From assembly GCA_904063045.1 (NCBI GenBank), contig CAJFCJ010000002.1:2224161-2288160 (forward strand): a stretch of DNA of 64,000 nucleotides, read 5' to 3'. Source of the DNA: Dimorphilus gyrociliatus. Its lineage: Eukaryota > Annelida > Polychaeta > Dinophilidae. Shown piece by piece: positions 1 to 13,360 of the stretch (position 1 is its first letter; each line of letters starts with the position of its first letter). The notes beneath the pieces are model-generated. The model had not been told where the DNA came from and ran no database searches. It was given only the letters and a program-made list of their open reading frames with translations. The translations under genes and the position numbers were made by a program.

Positions 1-203
1 TGATAGGTTAGTTTATTAAAAGAGATGGTATCTTCTATTTTAGTTTATTCGTTGATTTCCGTTGAGTAACAATAGATAATGATAACTAGATGTAAACAAA
101 CAAAGATATTTAAATATAGTATACTATTCATATACTCTAACAATTTCTTTTATACTGTGTATATATATATATACATATATATTGTATATCACATATAGCT
201 ATA
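1..203. other. AT-rich flank downstream of the glycosyltransferase gene
   Basis: No coding signal is seen here. The stretch holds a short TA-rich tract around 160-185 and is most simply the 3' UTR and flank of the minus-strand gene that ends at 204. Confidence 0.5.
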
Positions 204-2119
204 TCATAGACTAATACCGGATTCGCTAAGTATGTATCTAGCTATATCAGCGAATATTGTATTTGAATTTTTCAAATTTTCTTCATTCAATAACTCGGGT
301 GGAGTTGGTAAAGTCCAATGAAAGGCAAAAGCATCTTCTTTCCAATTTTTTATTGATTCCGAATTAAGATGATGAATACTTTCATTATGATAATTTTTCC
401 AATAAGTCGGATGGCATTTATATTCAAAACATGTTATTTGTAACTTTGGATCTATTTTTAGCAAGTTCGGATGTAATTCTTTCAGTCTATATGGAAATCT
501 AAGACCGTTGAATGACCAATCTTTGTCTATAAACCAGGACATGGATTTTTGAAATAATTTCCAATATTTTGCTCCCCGTTTTCCTGCTGTTACTCCAAAG
601 TTAATTGTATCGGGCCACGGGTCATTCCAATAAGTCCAATCATATGTGGCGACTGCATCGTAAGATCTAATTGAGTTTAAGAACCGAGTTAATAAATTTA
701 CTCATTGAGTATTGTATTATGTAAAGAATACTTGGTAATCGATTACTAAAAAATACCTTAATTCTCTTGTTAACGGTCGAACAAACGCAGTATCTGTATC
801 CACATAAATTCCTCCATATTTTACCATAAAATCAACTCTCCAAACGTCTGTCATATGGCTAACTATATTGACATCATTTCCATAAACTGCTTTAGGATTT
901 TCCCTATATATGTGGCGAAGTTTAGGATTGTGTTTTACTTTATACCAATAGGGACCACTGGGTGGTAAATCTCCATGAATATAGACCATATCCACCTACA
1001 ATATAAAAGATGCAAATTATATCACTAATAGGTATAATATGTTAGTTTTATCAGACCTTTGCAACATAAATTAAGCTTAAAACTCCCAAATAGAATAAAA
1101 AATCCATTTTGCCACCACCCAACCAAACAATATGAGCAATATTTGGTATTAATTCTCTGTCATCTTCAATGGGAACTGCAATTTTCGGACTTCCATATAA
1201 TATATTTCTAACTTCCCTGGAAAATTTGGTCTTAGTCTCCCAAATATCCTTTGGAAATAGTACACGCGGCGTACTACTGCAAAGAATACGTTTATTATAT
1301 TTTGAGACGCTTTGCAACTCTTCATAGGTATGACATTTGGCCATTCTAGTTTTCAGCTTTTTATCCTATTATGAGAGGAGGGAGAGGGAAATTAATGATT
1401 AGAAATGTATTTAAATCGAATTGGATTAGTTAATTTATGAAAATAAACACCTTAAGTAATTCGAGAAAATTTCTTCTTCCTGGTAAATTGTATCTTGCTA
1501 ATAGAAATCCTGTTCTATTTTTGAAATTTATAGCATCAATAAAATGATATTTTCTAAGAACTAAAGGAAAATATGTTATTAATGTATTTTCTCCAATAAA
1601 TAATCCTCCCATTTCACTTAATCTATTTAATATCCATGGTATATTGTACACTTTGTGAGATGCACATGCCGATTTTGTTTCAATTAGTTTAAAAAATGGA
1701 TATTCTTTTTTGATATAATCAATCCAATTGTTATATAACCATCTGTCTAAAACTGGATAGTTATCATAATAAAAGTAGACATTGTCAGGGTTAAGATTCT
1801 TTATTGCGCTTATCACGCTCAGATAATGACTAAATTCAAACCACCTCTTTCCACACCACACGTAGAAAATATTATTTGGTGCTATATCTGATGCCAGTAC
1901 AGTTTTAGAATTTTCAACTAAAATCTCCTGCGGTACATTCTTTGGTTCAGGATGAATATCAACCAATGGGTGAAGATGTAAATCCATATAAGTTCTTTCA
2001 TCTTGTGATCTTGTATTCTTTGATTTTGTGCATTGAGGATAAGGATAAATGAAAAGGATAATTAATCCGAAAATAACAAAAGGAGGAAAAAGAATTTTAA
2101 ATCGACTAGACCGGAACAT
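204..2119 (-). CDS. Type II membrane glycosyltransferase with two tandem DXD-type (GT32/Gb3-synthase-like) domains
   Basis: Probably a Golgi glycosyltransferase of the DXD sugar-binding family (Gly_transf_sug/alpha-1,4-GlcNAc or Gal transferase-like). Four exons fit in frame: 2119-1451, 1356-1057, 995-757 and 666-204, giving 1671 nt and 556 aa. The ATG at 2119 opens a cytoplasmic MFRSSRFK and a signal anchor (about residues 9-28). Domain 1 (about 90-223) starts NNIFYVWCGKRWFEF but its metal site reads GGLFIGENT, so the DXD is lost. Domain 2 (about 285-556) starts NIAHIVWLGGG and has an intact GGIYVDTDT. The 94-bp gap 1357-1450 behaves as a phase-0 intron, which argues for one gene rather than two neighbours. 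The acceptor I chose for it is weak, so two adjacent genes remain possible. Substrate cannot be told from sequence. Confidence 0.8.
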
Positions 2120-2297
2120 TATGCGCACGATTCCATGCACACCTCCTAGACTCTTTAATATTGACACGTCTAATAGTAAAAAAGACCAACAAAAGAAAGA
2201 GGAATTCTTAAATAGTGGCGCCCTCAATACCTGAATGCGTGTTCAACGAATAAAACAAACTATGTTTCTATTTATTTAAACCTTAATATATTGTTTA

Positions 2298-2873
2298 TTA
2301 TTTATTGTCCTTTTTATAAATATCGTCTCTTTCATTCCTATTATCCTTATTAATTTTAATCGCTATTTCATCTTTCACAGCTGATTTTGCAACACTTTCC
2401 CTCAGTTGATAGCAAGCCATATGTAAATCTTTCATATTAATATCAGGCCTAGTTATAGATTTTGTTTTTCTTCTATTAGATTTTTTTGCTAACTTCTTTC
2501 GCCAAAATATCCATAGTATAGTTAATAATGTTGAACCAACTATTAATAATGAAATACCTAATATGGCAAGTTGAGAATTTCCCGAAGATTTGGATATCTT
2601 TCTATGTAAAGCTTGAAAGTTATTCGAATGAACTTGAGTAGTATTAATGTTATTTTCATAAGTTGCTAATAAAAGTTAGTTTTTTTTTTTTAAAAAAAAA
2701 AAGAAAAAAAAATATCGTTCATTTTTTTTTATTTATTTTATCTAACTTTTATTAAAAAACATTGAAACATTTGAATATTTTAAAGAATGTGATAAATCAT
2801 TTGTTTTGACAATATTTTTTAAATTAGTTATAGATAATAAACATAATAATGTAACATATGCCAAAACAATCAT
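2298..2873 (-). CDS. Small single-pass membrane protein of unknown function
   Basis: I do not recognise this protein. Two exons (2873-2747 and 2665-2298) give 495 nt and 164 aa with a phase-1 junction. The ATG at 2873 starts a hydrophobic signal peptide (MIVLAYVTLLCLLSIT). A short ectodomain follows with N-glycosylation sequons (NVS, NKT, NTT). A transmembrane helix (LAILGISLLIVGSTLLTILW) is followed by a very basic tail (RKKLAKKSNRRKTKS). The open frame continues 23 residues upstream of the chosen Met, so the start is uncertain. The intron carries a long A/T homopolymer run. The next gene, DHFR, points the other way, so the two may share a promoter. Confidence 0.6.
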
Positions 2874-3218
2874 ATTGTAGGAAAAGTTGAATGTAAAGTT
2901 TTTCTTTTGAAAACAAAAATTTGAATTAATAATTATCATCAATATTATAAACTTACGATATGAAAATTACAAGAGAACTTAGAAATCAGACGGATATCAT
3001 CTTGACAATACACTGACCTTGAACTCTTCCGCCAATAGAATAAATCTACAGTTAATCTGAAATTTGAAAAATTATGCGCAACCTAAGAATTGCCTCATCA
3101 AAAGCAGACGACATTTAATTGGTCAAAGTTTTATATTTTCAATATAAAATCAAGTTTGCGGTATTAGCTTTAGTGTATTCTTTATATTAAAATCGCCAAA
3201 GAGTAAAAAAGAGAAAGG
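2874..3218. promoter_or_regulatory. Divergent intergenic region between the small membrane protein and the DHFR gene
   Basis: This 345-bp gap separates two start codons on opposite strands, so it probably contains both promoters. There is no coding signal and no TATA box or other element I can name with confidence. Confidence 0.4.
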
Positions 3219-5144
<1,926 letters not shown>

Positions 5145-5483
5145 TTATATTAAATACAGACATGCGTTTTTCTAAAAATATTTATCAGGCTAAAAATAGA
5201 ATTTAATTATAAATTTTTTACTAATATCCTCTGAAAACATTATATTACTTAATATTTCATATTTTCGTATGAAATTTCTATATTTTATCAGTTAAATAAG
5301 GCGTTTGAAAGATATTTCTTAGTTTAAATCAACAATAATTCGCTACTAGATGGCGGTTATTTCTGACAGGAAATCAAATTTTTGACTGAGTCCTAATTCC
5401 GAGTGTTTTTCCTTATAGTTTGTGTTTTTTGTTTTTCCACTTTTTTCCTGTTCTCACTTTCTTATTTGATATTTACAATTCAA
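5145..5483. promoter_or_regulatory. Intergenic: DHFR 3' end and MIF4G gene promoter, with a CTCF-like motif
   Basis: No coding signal. The motif CTACTAGATGGCGG at 5343-5356 resembles the bilaterian CTCF core (CCASYAGRKGGCRS). A same-frame open stretch before the MIF4G gene begins with GTG and has no ATG, so it is treated as 5' UTR. Confidence 0.45.
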
Positions 5484-6222
5484 ATGCCAGGACGAGGAAG
5501 AGGAAAAATGGCCGATAGATCGGAAGAACAGAAACACGCTGCGGGAGATAATAAAAATTTTCCAGCATCTACAGCAGTGAGTGATAATACAAGAAAATTA
5601 TGTCGCCTGTCCGTTACTAAAAATTGAATTTTATATTAGCAGATGGATTCTTTAGCAACGAAAATTCAGAATTTAGATTTAAGTAATGCGAAGCAGTCAG
5701 ATTTTGACACATTTCAGCAGGTTGCGATGAACATTGATGGATTTGATAAAGAAATGGTTGACGTCATTGCCGGAAACCTTTTCAATTTTGTGTCAAAGAA
5801 TTGGTTATTAGCCGAAAACGCTTCTCATTTATGTAAAGCCCTGTGTTCTTCAGATTCGCAATTTTCAGATGATTTCAGAGCTATATTTTTGACTAAATTA
5901 CAAGCAGGCTACATGGGTTTGTTGATTTCATTAAAAAATATATTGTTTACCTGTTTTTTCTTGAAAAAAAATTAATCTTCAGCACGAGCCGAGCAGCGAA
6001 ATACGGACATTGGTCTGGGTTATGCTGCAATTTTATGCCAGTTTTATGCAAACGTGTTTTTAAAGGATGGATCGCGGATCTCAACTCTGATTCAGCCTAT
6101 ACTAGACACTTTACATATGCTGACGGATTGGAACGCTACTGACCAAGAAATTTTAGTCGCCTCCAGACAACTGATGGTATGTATTATTAAAAAACAAAAT
6201 TGTTTATTGTTTTAAGACTATA

Positions 6223-6279
<57 letters not shown>

Positions 6280-6536
6280 GTATTATCTTATAATTAGGCC
6301 ATAGGACCCCTCTTGGAAAATGAACGACGCTTGTCTGATATTTTTAGAACTATCGAAAACAGAGTTATTGATGCCACGTAAGATATTATCAAAAGTTTGC
6401 CTATTTGTGTGTTTTATAGAAAAATCGATTCTTTTTGTTTAGGGGCAGCGAAGATGCTAGACGCAAGTTGCTAAGTGTTGTAAAGGCTAAGTCGTCCAAT
6501 TGGCAGCTAAGAGAAGAAATTTTAAAGAAATGGTAA
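5484..6536 (+). CDS. MIF4G-domain protein, PAIP1-like
   Basis: Probably a cytoplasmic translation factor that binds eIF4A/eIF3 or RNA through a MIF4G HEAT-repeat domain. Five exons (5484-5576, 5643-5916, 5983-6176, 6298-6377, 6443-6536) sum to 735 nt, 244 aa. The N-terminus is basic and Gly/Arg-rich (MPGRGRGK). The MIF4G domain spans about residues 35-240; its end, IENRVIDATGSEDARRKLL followed by SSNW, resembles human PAIP1 (IENVVLDAN...SSNW). The PABP-binding acidic C-terminal tail of PAIP1 is absent and I see no PAM2 motif, so MIF4GD/SLIP1 or CTIF kinship is also possible. The first ATG in frame was taken as start. The third intron holds a long (TA)n tract. Confidence 0.8.
6229..6275. repeat. 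(TA)n microsatellite in an intron of the MIF4G gene
   Basis: An almost pure TA dinucleotide run between the third and fourth coding exons, ending shortly before the acceptor. Confidence 0.9.
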
Positions 6537-7296
6537 AATTAATTTTTGTATTTCTTAAGCAGAAACGGAAATAGTATTTCTTCCTTAATATTGTTTTGTA
6601 TATTTACACATAACATATGTATTTCTGAAAATATGATAAAAGAAAAACATGAGAGCTGAATTGCCAGGACTTAAAATTTTATATTCCTTGAATCCACGGT
6701 ATAGATCTATTTAGTTTTATTGTTCGGACAAAGTCCAGCAGCTCACATTTTTCTGTAAACTATAATTTTAAATTTCTTAAAATATCATTTATGAAATTTG
6801 AGTACTTTATGCCTCAATCTACCGTTTTCATGTCAACTTATTTCAATAGATATATTTCATTCAAAGCTTAAGATTTAATAAAACTTATAAGATAAGCTCT
6901 TCCATAAAAAATATTTTTAGCAAAAAATTTATTAAAATATTGTGTAAATGTTATTTTAATTCACAACATAAAATTTGACATTGAAAATAATGTCGTACAT
7001 AGTTTTACCACAATACATACAAGAGTGGCGAACTTACTAAAACGAATAGTTAATCTTGCTTTTACATTTGTGTTATATATGTTTTTTTCTTGTTTTTCAA
7101 TTTTCTACTACAGTATAGCGAGCCACTTGAAAAACACTTGTATATATTGTTTTTGCTCAGTGTCTTTCTCTCTTGTCGTAGACAAACAGATTAGTCATAT
7201 TGGGTAGAGTCTTCTCTGACCGTAGTTTAAAACTATATTTGACAAACAGAATATGAATTAATAATTAAGTATGAATAATAAATTGTTAGAATAGGC
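6537..7296. other. Convergent intergenic region, AT-rich
   Basis: The region lies between the stop of the MIF4G gene and the stop of the minus-strand ovoA gene, so it should hold both 3' UTRs. An AATAAA occurs near 6877. A 60-codon open frame at 7025-7207 has no recognisable content and is not called. Confidence 0.5.
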
Positions 7297-10200
7297 TTAC
7301 TCTTTATTCAAATGATTGTTAAAAGTGGAGGATTCTTTCGTTGAATGAATAATTAAAGAACCGTCTTCTTTAACCATTTCTCTCATTCTTACCAGAAAAG
7401 CTGTATTATAAGTCAAATTTGTTCGTTTTTTTCTACATAATATGTATTTTATCTTATACTAACGCCTCTCGTCCAGATCATTGAGTAAAGATAACAATAT
7501 AACATCAAAATTTTCTAATTCATTAGGGAGCCAGGACATCTGTAATTAAGAAGCTATGATTATACATTGACAGTCGTATCTATTTTATCATTTGGGCGCA
7601 TTTTTCAAACATATTTTTAGATTTTATCTAAATTACAACCGTTTGAGAAATTCAAGACAAAGTTTAGAAATGTATGTGAAATAGTTCTCTGAGATAAAAA
7701 AAAACTTATATTATTAACTACTTACTTGAATAAATATAATGTTATTCTCCTTATTTTGGACTTGTATATCATATTCATTGTTTTCCTTATCAGTTGGAAC
7801 TTTCAATATTTGACCCTCATTTAGTTTCTGGCATGCATCTATGAATCTCGATCTTCTATCTATTGCAACAACGCTATTAAAAAACTTAGCTATATTGAAA
7901 GTAACATAGCCAGCTGAGCAGCCAAAATGTAACAGTCTTCTCTCATTTCTCTCACTATCGCTTAAATGTAGAACAGTTTGTAGTTCTCTCACAAAGCGAT
8001 CGTTAACTTTAAGAATATACTCGTTCAGCAATTGTTGGTTAATTATTTTCTACAAATATTAGAGAAAATGAAGCTTTAATTTGCATTTTAAACGGTTCAT
8101 TTTTACCTGTGAATTATATCTGATAAAGGTAGAAAAACTTTGCTGATATTTTCCTTTGTAATTCTCGGTGAATTCTCCTTGATTCTCTATCATTAAAACA
8201 GCAAATGATTTACGAAGCGTTTATATTGCAATTTATCGTTTACTCTGAACACCGTATCCTATTAAAAACAATTCATCCGAAATAAATAGCGCTGGTAGTG
8301 GAATGTCTTCAGCTTTGTCTGTAATTGAATAGGCAAGCCTAAACCCTGAGTGTTGGAAGAAATGTCTTCTAAAGGCATATCTTGAAAATCGCGATGCTTC
8401 GTTGCCCGTTGAAGCCCATGATCCTCCCTTAAGTAAACATAAGGCTGGAGTTGTTATAAGTTCGTTTAATTTTATGTAATAGTCTTATCTACCAATATTA
8501 GATTATGTCTTCCATCAAAAGTTGGAGTGCTAAAATCTTCATATAAATGGTGTGTTTCGAATCCAGGGAATCCGTTCATATGATCAACTAACCACTCCCA
8601 AACGTTGCCCAGTGTGTCATAAAATCCCTTAGAGTTCGACGAATATTTATTTACGGCCTATAAAAGGAGACGGATTAAAGAATGAGCTGATTAAATATAT
8701 AATTCAATATAAATTAAATGGTAACTTACGCAGCTGGAGCCATATTCAAAAGCAACGTTCGCTTCTCCCGGTTTTAGAACGTGAATTTTATCACAATCAA
8801 CTGAATTATTTATCGGTATGTCTTCGCTTATAATTGAAAATTCAGCTTCGGTAGGTAATCGATACAATGGCCCTTTCCATCGACAAAAAGCTTGAGCTTC
8901 TAAAAAATTAACTTCAACTGGCCAATCCAGTGGCATATCAACCACATCAAAAATACATCGAAATTTGTAGTCGTCCCCCGAGGAAAGATTACATCGAGAA
9001 ACGGTTTGTATAGGATTGCCGCAACCAGAATTACAGCCTATCAATTCAAAGAAACAATCCTCTTAGTTTAAATTGTTTATTATAGTATTTCATTTTTACC
9101 TTTATTGCACACCCAAAACGTAGGGTGTCTAACTTTGCGAAATTCTTTCCATTGCCAGCCTTCATCTGACCAAAAATCTCTCTAGAAGTTATATTCAACT
9201 TAATTAAAAGATTCTGTCTAACTTATCAAATTATTCACCTTATCATATCCACCATCTTGAACAAACTGTAAAAATTCTCGATTACTGATCAAGTATTGAC
9301 TGGCGGCAAAAGGATCAACTCTGGAAATATCAAGATTAGATTGGAAAGTAATTCGCTATGATGAAAACTACTCCAATTTAATTTTGCCATATTCGTTGTC
9401 CCAACCAAAAGATGGAAAATCGGTGGATTTACCCAATTCTCTTGTAGAGACCTCGCTGATTTTTATCATGTGATTTTCACCAGGTGGAGATTCACTCTTC
9501 AGTGGTGCATAGACCCATCCGTTTGGTCGGGAAACTAGATCGATAGGTAGTTGTCGTATTAGGACAGAAGAAGTTTCAATATGTATTCTTTCATGCTCTA
9601 TTCCTAAAACAACTCCCCACTGTAATATAGATAAAGCACGTTAAAATACCATTCCGATTGGATCATTAAAAATTTTTTACCCAGGGACTCTCTTTTGTAA
9701 TAGGAAGTTGTAAAGGAGTCCTCTCAATAACTTTAAGAACTAAGTCTCGAACATTTTTACGATATTCAACGACATCTTTCAATTCGGGCCATCGAAAGCT
9801 GTTTCCCATTCGAAAATGTTCCTGTAGATAGTTTCCTCTTAGTTTAATTGTTGTTGTATAAAGTTGCGAAGCAACCGAATATACAATATTTGGTCTATGC
9901 TATTTTCTATTAATTTCAAAATTATCTGACATATGTGAAGATAAAATATCAAGGGTAAACTTGAAGTAAAAACTAATACAAAGGTATTTTAGTGTAATTA
10001 CCTCGGATATAATCATCTAAGCCATATTAAATATCATCTCAGAATAAAGATTATGTTTTGAAATTATGACTAATAAGTTATAAATGTTTGTTTTTTTTTT
10101 GTTTTGTTGAATAAATAAGGTACGCAAATATGCATTCAGGGTAATTGCAGGATTGATTTAAAATCAATATTCCAAGTGAGTTACCTGGTAACTTCTTATG

Positions 10201-10979
10201 CAAATGAGATACAGTAAGAATTCTGTTTCTGTATCTTCTAGATCAAGTCACCTGTCTAGTAATTGCTCTAACCCCCTTTCTCTTCCCACACGATGTTTTA
10301 AGAATAGAACCGGTGCATTTTAAATCATAAACTGGTATATACTATTAATATGAAGAAAGCAAAAGAATTCGAGTATTTAGTTATATTTCTTCTCTTTAAC
10401 TTACAAAAGAAAATATGGTTGACATTTCCATTAAAAAAGATATATAAGAAATTCTTTACTCACTGTATCATCCCATGAATGTTCATCTACTCCCGTTTCG
10501 AACAATTTTTCGAATTCAAAATTAACTCTTTCTTCAACCTAAACGATAAATTAATAAATTAGTTCTTCCTTTCCTTATTTCCCTTGTACAAATACGAACT
10601 TGAACTAAGTCAGCCAGGACAAGCTTATTAATGTATACACAAGCTGTATGGCCATAATAGAATATTAAGGGTAATCTCAAACGATCGGGACACATATAAA
10701 ACACTTTTGAATCTATTATGAATAGAATTACATTGTTTAATTTATAATACTTTGAATATGAACACTAAACTAGATACCTTTTAAACCGAGGAAAAGGGAC
10801 TCGTTTAGATCGTATGCATTTTCAAAATACGATTTTATTTGTCTATTTAACAGAATTTCAATTTCTTAAAAGTATAGTATTCTATTGATATAAACTCACT
10901 CTTTAGTGCAACAACTCAAATCGCAAGGATTTGTAGCTTTGAAGGTGACATTTCCAGTCAGTAGATCTTTTCCAACCAT
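7297..10979 (-). CDS. ovoA: OvoA, 5-histidylcysteine sulfoxide synthase / methyltransferase (ovothiol biosynthesis)
   Basis: Couples cysteine to histidine C5 with O2 on a mononuclear iron centre and then methylates the imidazole to form ovothiol, a redox thiol of marine invertebrates. Fifteen exons: 10979-10900, 10842-10778, 10712-10606, 10538-10464, 9821-9681, 9619-9372, 9320-9239, 9181-9100, 9037-8730, 8657-8493, 8427-8244, 8186-8107, 8049-7726, 7539-7464, 7400-7297; sum 2121 nt, 706 aa. The DinB-like N-part has YYGHTACVYINKL. The iron HX3HXE motif is GIEHERIHIE. The FGE-sulfatase part has DMPLDWPVEVN, YRLPTEAE and GGSWASTGNEASRF. The SAM methyltransferase has LLHFGCSAGYVTF (motif I) but stops after SLIIHSTKES, short of the usual C-terminus. 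The 642-bp fourth intron is unusually long for this gene. Confidence 0.95.
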
Positions 10980-11307
10980 GCTGCGAGAGTGTTGTCTAGA
11001 CGGGAGTTGTAGAGTGAATGACTATGAAATCGAGGCTTTTTTATATATATAGGAGTAATTTAAATATTGATTATCTAAAAGAATTGCTCAACCAGGTAAT
11101 AATGAGTGTTGCTATGTCATTATATAGGACATGGAAAAGTTTAGAGGAATCAGAAAAAAATTTGTCCTATCTTATTACGATTCCTATTGGACAATTTTAC
11201 GCATACTGTTCTTGGAAATTTTATCTTTTATTATTTAAATAAGATAAGTTTGTATAGTCAATGTCGTTCTGAACTTGATCTGTTAGATTATTTTTCAGAA
11301 TTTCAAA
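10980..11307. promoter_or_regulatory. Bidirectional promoter between ovoA and PRXL2C
   Basis: The two start codons lie 328 bp apart on opposite strands. A likely splice acceptor (pyrimidine run then CAG) just before the PRXL2C ATG suggests a 5' UTR intron. An open frame at 11018-11242 lacks recognisable content and is not called. Confidence 0.5.
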
Positions 11308-12333
11308 ATGGCGACCGATACCAGTAACCAAGAGGTATGCCCGTGCGATTTAACACCTATATCTCGAGGTGAGAGAGAAGAAAAAAAAATAGACCTTAAT
11401 GACGTTAAAGACAAAGTGATCTACGATGAAAACGGTAAAGAATATAAATTTGAAGAAATATACGAGGATAAGAAATCTATTATAGTTTTTGTTAGAGTAA
11501 GTATCAATAGTAGACTCTTTGTTTTGGCAACTGAAAATTGTTAAATTAAAGTATATTTTACTTCCCCCAAGCAGCATTTTCTCTGTTTCGTCTGCAAAGA
11601 ATATGTAGAAGACTTATCTCTAATATCTGATAACCTATTAAAAGTATGGAATAATAGATAGAATTTTTTTATCAAAATAAAGAACACAAATATTGATGTT
11701 TCGTTTGTCATATTATAGAAAGCCAATGTAAGATTAGTTGTTATTGGATGTGGACCATTCAAGTTTATTAAGGTATTTAAATTAAGATAAAAACTTTTGA
11801 ATAAGTAATTAATGGAAACCGGTTTTTTTTAGTCATTCAGAAAATTAACCGGCTATAAGGGATTCCTCTTCGTTGATCCTGAGAGGGAAATTTACAAGAA
11901 ACTCGGTATGATTGAATCATTAAAAAGTGGTAATTTGGCAGGTAAACAAACATCTATTTAATTATTAAAATAAAGGTGTTTTCTTATCATTCTTTTGTTA
12001 TTTTTATCAGGAGATAAACATATTAAATCCAGAGCTATTGTTGGAGTGATCAAATCAACTTGGTGGGCTTTAGGATCAAGAGAATTTCAGGGAGACATTA
12101 GACAGCAGGGAGGTTCTTTAATTGTCGGACCAGGTATATATAATTAATTAAATTTTATTGAAACCCAATGAACTTTCACTTGTATTTTATTTATAAATTA
12201 TCCAGGTCCTATCCTTCATTTTAGTCACATTGACAATTGTTCCGCTGATCACAAACCCATCAATTTTCTTCTAGATAAAGCTGGTGTTGATAATGTTAGT
12301 TTTCCAAAAGATCCAAGAGTGCAAGATGTGTGA
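11308..12333 (+). CDS. PRXL2C: Peroxiredoxin-like 2C (AhpC/TSA-type thioredoxin-fold protein)
   Basis: Thioredoxin-fold protein of the PRXL2/AAED1 family, thought to have redox function. Coding exons start at 11308 (63 codons to 11496), 11575, 11719 and about 11834, with two more ending at the TGA 12331-12333. The key feature is the C-x-x-C in HFLCFVCKEYVEDL at the start of exon 2, which occupies the peroxidatic region. VIGCGPFKFIK, GYKGFLFVDPERE, WWALGSREFQGDIRQQGG and HFSHIDNCSADHKPI follow in the family order. Length is about that of the vertebrate protein. A polyadenylation signal AATAAA is at 12438-12443. The head-to-head partner is ovoA, another thiol redox gene. Confidence 0.9.
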
Positions 12334-12437
12334 CGTGGACTTTGAAATCAGGTTGAAATTCGGCACAATTAATCACCGTTTATTGAAATGACTTGAGTTT
12401 TCTTTTTTGTATCTTTCATTGCTATTTAAATTTCAAC

Positions 12438-12443
12438 AATAAA
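12438..12443 (+). terminator. Polyadenylation signal AATAAA of PRXL2C
   Basis: A canonical AATAAA about 105 bp past the PRXL2C stop codon. Confidence 0.6.
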
Positions 12444-13074
12444 GTGATTTGAAGTTTTATAGTTGATAGTCTTTTCTTTTCTTGAAAGTGAATAGAATCT
12501 ACTTGCAAAGTGAGTTATAATAGGGAATTCTCTTTTTCAAAACAAGAATGATTCATGAAACTACAATTGCACAAGAATTGACAATTAACTGAGAATTCAA
12601 AACTTTATGATATTTAATGATTGGTCTAAGAAATTTTATTGAATTAGTTCACTATTTCTTTTCTTAAATGGTAGATGGCGCTGCAGGGTTATTTACCCGC
12701 ATATTTTATTTAGCGTTGTTTATCACAAATTGTAGACATGAACATTTTAAATGCCCTGCAGTTTTTTTAGAATTTTTTAAATTAGCTGTGAAATAACAGC
12801 TTGATAATAAATAAAGAAAAAGCAACATATTTGAAGATTATCAAACTCTTTTAAAGTATATGATATATATTTGCAACTCTCATATTCTGCGTATAGTATT
12901 TCGAAAGTGTTTATTTATTGAGGTTAATATAGTCTTTAGGTTAAAATTTCGCAAAATTTTTACACTTTTACCAAGCAAATTGGGGGGGGGGAAATGCAAT
13001 TTTGTAGTTTCTATTTGTCGTGTCGCCATACCAACAGTGTTTACACCTACTTGATTTAGGGTTGGTTGAGAATG

Positions 13075-13084
13075 GTCACGTGAC
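13075..13084. promoter_or_regulatory. Palindromic E-box GTCACGTGAC upstream of CDC14
   Basis: A 10-bp perfect palindrome matching the site bound by USF/MITF/TFE bHLH-ZIP factors, 277 bp upstream of the CDC14 ATG. Use in vivo is inferred. Confidence 0.45.
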
Positions 13085-13360
13085 ATCTACTTCGCCTCGT
13101 TTTGACATCGCCTCTCTACAATATGGCGGAACATCGTCATCGCCTAAAATTCAGTGTAGTTTAGTTAACTTTTCACCGTTAAACAAGCGTCGGCCATCTA
13201 GTGATATAGATTCAACAAAACAACTGTTTTATTTATAATTGGATAACTACAAAAAAAATCAACATTTCTAAATAACACTTAAAAAACGTCAAAGCGTCTA
13301 AGAAAACATTTGAAGCTTCGAAATCGCCGCCGTACTTAATACGTTTTTACTTGGAATATT

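Larger units (their letters stand above)
12334..13360. promoter_or_regulatory. Intergenic region upstream of CDC14 with CTCF-like and E-box motifs
   Basis: No gene seen. A CTCF-like TAGATGGCGCTGCAGG lies at about 12672-12687. A second, on the minus strand at 13191-13206, reads CACTAGATGGCCG. A perfect palindrome GTCACGTGAC (USF/TFE-type E-box) is at 13075-13084. The 300 bp before the CDC14 start are less AT-rich than the rest and probably hold the promoter. Confidence 0.5.

Noticed and set aside
1345-1430. Split into two separate glycosyltransferase genes
   Set aside because: The gap is only intron-sized, both sides join in phase 0, and the downstream part alone would lack a signal anchor.
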